Positions 62,501-64,000 of a stretch of 64,000 bases of DNA are shown one piece after another. The position numbers were made by a program, and so were the translations under genes. The stretch spans positions 1,137,461-1,201,460 of the forward strand of contig VZRN01004657.1 of NCBI GenBank assembly GCA_013397935.1, written 5' to 3'. Source of the DNA: Dasyornis broadbenti. Its lineage: Eukaryota; Chordata; Aves; Passeriformes; Dasyornithidae. Position 1 is the stretch's first letter, and each line of letters begins with the position of its first letter. Under the pieces are notes generated by a model. It saw only the letters and a list, made by a program, of their open reading frames with translations. It made no database searches and had not been told where the DNA came from.

Positions 62501-62820
62501 AGTGCCTGAAAGGCAGTTTCCAGGCCAGTACAGATACAGCCTGGGAGTCCAGAAAAGCTCAGATGCCTTTCCACAGGACAGAGTCTCCCATGAGTTTTGG
62601 TTCTTGACTTGCTGTGTCTAGATTTGACCCTCCTGTCTAACGTGCATAGTTGTACATGTTTGCACAGTCTTTTAAACTAATCATATTCCTCTGCTTCTGT
62701 AAGTGGTACACTCTTTTATCTCTGTTAAACCTTTCCTGGTTTCTTTTTGCAGTATTCCTCATGGCTGCCTCCAAAAGGCAAAACCTTTGTCTTGTGGTTG
62801 GCGTAGTGTAACTAGTTTTC
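59509..62820. other. Intergenic, no gene recognised
   Basis: AT-rich DNA with a (TA)n(CA)n microsatellite at 61262-61289. No exon or mobile element is recognised. Confidence 0.55.
61262..61289. repeat. (TA)n(CA)n microsatellite
   Basis: A run of about eight TA units directly followed by four CA units. Confidence 0.85.
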
Positions 62821-63571
62821 TGTCTCCTGGTTAGACAGGTGTTGGAGGTTGGGAATTTTTCCATCCTGTGGCTAGAGATACCTTAACGAGCCTTAACGAC
62901 TGGGTACTTAAGAGATAACGACTGAGTACTTAAGGGACAAAAGATGCACTTAAGGGACTAAAACCATAGCCAGGTGTGGCAAGAGAAGAAAAAGGTGGCT
63001 GGCCGTGGGCAGGGACACACTTGTCCCCGGGACTTGTTGGAGGAGACACCGGCTGTTTCTTCTTTCCCTTCACTGCTGCCACAGGAACTCAGCACTGCCA
63101 CCAGTGCTGAATTTTTCTTCCTTGCTGGAGTCTCTGCTACCCTTTTGTTCGCCGGCTCGAGTGGACAAGCTGTGCCGCCCGGTTTGCTGCCCTGAGATTC
63201 CCTGCTGCAGCTCCGCTCGCCGTGCGGCCGCCTCGCCCTCAGCTCCGTCCGCCATCACCGAGGAGCTGAGCTTGCGCCACAGCGCCCCCTGCTGGCCGTG
63301 ACCGTAACTGCACCAAAGGGGAGGGACGGTGTCTGGCAGCCCAGAGAAAGCTGCCACCGGGTATCTGGTCTGTTTAGTTGTTATTGCTACTGTTGTTGTT
63401 GCTTGTTTTCCTCGTTAGAGATACGAGTAAAGAACTGTTATTCCTTTTCCCATTTCTCTGCCTGAGAGCCTTTGATTTCGACCTTATAACAATTTGGAGT
63501 GGGGGGTGGTCCTATCCTCTAAGGCAGGTTTCCACCTTCCTTAGCAGACGCCTGTCTTCCAAACCAAGACA
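62821..63571 (+). mobile_element. LTR of an avian ERV (ERVL-like), about 750 bp, with inverted terminal sequences
   Basis: Starts TGTCTCCTGGTTAGACAGG at 62821 and ends CTGTCTTCCAAACCAAGACA at 63571, so the ends are TG...CA and inverted copies of each other over about 25 bp. U3 holds a repeated AACGACTGnGTACTTAAG unit (about 62895-62937). A GC-rich core (63000-63310) precedes AGTAAAGAACTGTTATTCC (63427), which is the R/poly(A) region, then T-rich U5 with GCCTGAGAGCC. From memory the 3' third closely matches a common bird LTR. No internal retroviral genes adjoin. ORFs 62974-63195, 63005-63301 and 63070-63357 are within the LTR and not host genes. No clear target duplication was found. Confidence 0.65.
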
Positions 63572-64000
63572 ACAGGGTACACCAAATCATCTTCAAAGGT
63601 GTACACACACATGTTGTGTACTGAGTGAAGAAACATACTGAGTGCTCTCATGTGGGGGTCACCTATGATCCTGATATAGGACAAATCAGGTGTAAGGCTA
63701 TCAGAAAGTTTTCTGTTACTAAGTGAATTGATGATATTTCCTACCCAGTAAAGAAAACACTATTGAATTAATATTGTTTAAATGCATTGTGTTGAGGTGC
63801 TTGAGGACTTTTCTTAGGTGAAGCTTTTAGTTTCATCCTACTTAGTGCTGCCCTTGATAGGACTCTGCAAAAATTAGTTGATTAGTTGTTTTGCTTTTCT
63901 GGAAAAACCTGGAGAAATGCAGTGAAGTTTTGATGCCTGTCATATTGTGAAAGTCTATCAGAATATCACATGTGAAAAACCATCTGTGGTTTAACAACAC
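63572..64000. other. Intergenic, no feature recognised
   Basis: AT-rich sequence to the window end without a recognisable repeat or exon. Confidence 0.55.

Noticed and set aside
63005..63357. Overlapping Ala/Ser/Pro-rich frames on both strands at the window end
   Set aside because: They fall in the GC-rich core of an LTR, and low stop frequency there is a composition effect.
1..64000. CRISPR arrays, operons, phage or toxin-antitoxin systems
   Set aside because: No regularly spaced repeats and no dense coding arrays. The window is vertebrate nuclear DNA with a single spliced gene.

Overview
This is vertebrate nuclear DNA, almost certainly from a bird. It has a CpG-island promoter, GT-AG introns, several CR1 LINE fragments ending in the ATTCTATGA-type tail, and LTRs of avian endogenous retrovirus type. 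The only gene I can support is a complete ISOC1 (isochorismatase domain containing 1) on the + strand, identified from its translated exons. It has five coding exons (243-542, 10103-10222, 10373-10576, 10944-11060, 13479-13625) that join to a 295-residue protein with an intact Asp-Lys-Cys cysteine-hydrolase triad. All four introns are phase 0.

Layout: 1-680 is the CpG-island promoter and exon 1. Intron 1 (543-10102) holds two CR1 fragments, an old LTR (about 8080-9100) and a strong 82-nt hairpin (4675-4756). Exons 2-5 lie in 10103-13625. The 3' UTR runs to about 14950, after the AATAAA at 14930.

From 14951 to 64000 I find no host protein-coding exon. This 49 kb holds CR1 fragments (18557-19042, 26561-28330, 29958-30023, 38462-39110, 43330-43530), three LTRs or LTR-bearing fragments (20826-21760 minus, 46907-48005 plus, 62821-63571 plus), unclassified GC-richer inserts (20045-20570, 25540-26560), microsatellites and poly-A/T tracts. 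In mammals ISOC1 is followed by a long gene-poor interval before ADAMTS19, so the lack of a second gene is expected.

No operon, CRISPR array, defence system or other new multi-gene system is visible. The signals most worth a second look are small: the pre-miRNA-like or MITE-like hairpin in ISOC1 intron 1, a 48-bp near-palindrome at 59461-59508, a betaretrovirus-like LTR with a lysine-tRNA primer-binding site inside apparent target duplications, and an out-of-frame upstream ATG that would overlap the ISOC1 start. All repeat calls rest on reading the sequence and on memory of avian repeats, without a database search.
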